Of a stretch of 5,107 bases of DNA, positions 4,570 to 5,107 are shown one piece after another. Below the pieces are notes generated by a model. The model was given only the letters and a program-made list of their open reading frames with translations. It was not told where the DNA came from and ran no database searches. Source of the stretch: Granulosicoccaceae bacterium (GTDB lineage: Bacteria; Pseudomonadota; Gammaproteobacteria; DAOVJZ01); NCBI GenBank assembly GCA_030632035.1, contig DAOVJZ010000136.1:1-5107 (forward strand). The letters run 5' to 3'. The translations under genes and the position numbers were made by a program. Position 1 is the stretch's first letter. Every line of letters starts with the position of its first letter.

Positions 4570-5107
4570 ACAATTATCTGAACGCCTTGGTCGCACGATT
4601 GATAATCTGCGTGGCCGCGGACGCCTGACAGAAGACAATATCAAAGATGCATTGCGCGAAGTACGCATGGCTCTGCTCGAAGCCGATGTGGCCTTGCCTG
4701 TGGTCAAGGATTTCATTGAGCATGTGCGTGAACGCGGAGCGGGTAAAGATGTTCTGAATAGTCTGACACCCGGTCAGGCATTAGTGAAAATAGTTAATGA
4801 CGAACTGGTTCACCTGATGGGTGATGCTGGTGAAGGACTCAATCTTAGTGTTCGTCCTCCTGCCGTCGTGCTTATGTCGGGTCTGCAAGGTGCAGGTAAA
4901 ACTACCACGGTTGCCAAGCTGGCAAAACGTTTAAAAGAAATAGATAAAAAATCAGTACTGGTTGTGAGTGTTGATGTTTATCGCCCTGCGGCGATAGAAC
5001 AATTAAAAACACTGGCCAGTGAAGTTGAAGTTGAATTTTTCCCGAGTCAGATCGATCAAAACCCGGTTGATATCGCAACACGCGCAATTGATCATGCCTC
5101 CAAACAG
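4562..5107 (+). CDS. ffh: Signal recognition particle GTPase Ffh (SRP54), 5' part, truncated by window end
   Basis: 182 codons are present, open at the right edge; the family is normally about 450 residues, so roughly the first 40 percent is here. Ffh binds 4.5S RNA and signal peptides of nascent membrane proteins and delivers them to FtsY. The N domain occupies about residues 1-90 (MFEQLSERLG start, ALLEADVALP at 37-46). The G domain begins with the P-loop GLQGAGKTT (107-115) followed by DVYRPAAIEQL (138-148). The C-terminal M domain lies outside the window. The ATG at 4562 gives the standard Ffh N-terminus, although no Shine-Dalgarno sequence sits at normal spacing; a short upstream ORF with a good one overlaps it. 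The gene may be read from its own promoter or together with the preceding hydrolase gene. Confidence 0.97.
   Translation, partial: MFEQLSERLGRTIDNLRGRGRLTEDNIKDALREVRMALLEADVALPVVKDFIEHVRERGAGKDVLNSLTPGQALVKIVNDELVHLMGDAGEGLNLSVRPPAVVLMSGLQGAGKTTTVAKLAKRLKEIDKKSVLVVSVDVYRPAAIEQLKTLASEVEVEFFPSQIDQNPVDIATRAIDHASKQ

Noticed and set aside
4902..5087. Leftward 61-codon ORF
   Set aside because: It lies opposite the Ffh G domain (P-loop and DVYRPAA), has no family pattern, and is a shadow of the real gene.

Overview
The window looks like chromosomal DNA of a gammaproteobacterium. It has moderate GC (judged by eye) and carries the ypjD-yfjD pair divergent from ffh, an order that, from memory, also occurs in Escherichia coli. 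It also carries a PilZ protein that resembles Pseudomonas aeruginosa PA4608 along its whole length, including the C-terminal helix. The species cannot be named from this sequence.

Layout. Positions 1-232 hold no gene. They contain a perfect 15-bp inverted repeat, a GC-rich hairpin and two REP-like palindromic units. A leftward block follows, listed here in transcription order: ypjD (2629-3435), the CBS-domain transporter yfjD/corB (1317-2588, TTG start), a tandem FHA-like protein (613-1209) and a small c-di-GMP-binding PilZ protein (233-592). FHA and PilZ are 20 bp apart, and yfjD and ypjD are 40 bp apart. The 107-bp gap between yfjD and the FHA gene holds a plausible promoter and a phased direct repeat. 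A 283-bp divergent intergenic region (3436-3718) follows. The rightward block is a metallo-beta-lactamase-fold hydrolase resembling class II cyclic-nucleotide phosphodiesterases (3719-4492), then the first 182 codons of ffh, which runs off the right edge.

How the genes may work together. Ffh (SRP protein targeting) and the membrane proteins YpjD and YfjD are conserved core functions. The other three genes suggest signalling: a predicted cyclic-nucleotide phosphodiesterase, a c-di-GMP receptor and an FHA-like scaffold. No direct link between them is visible beyond proximity.

There is no mobile element, CRISPR array, defence locus or RNA gene that I can support, and no clearly novel system. 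The items most worth checking are: a 9-codon upstream ORF that has a good Shine-Dalgarno sequence and overlaps the ffh start; the phosphodiesterase-like gene sitting between ypjD and ffh with a degenerate CRP-like site upstream; the FHA protein missing the usual phosphothreonine-binding residues; and the two palindromic units with matching flanks but different paired stems.
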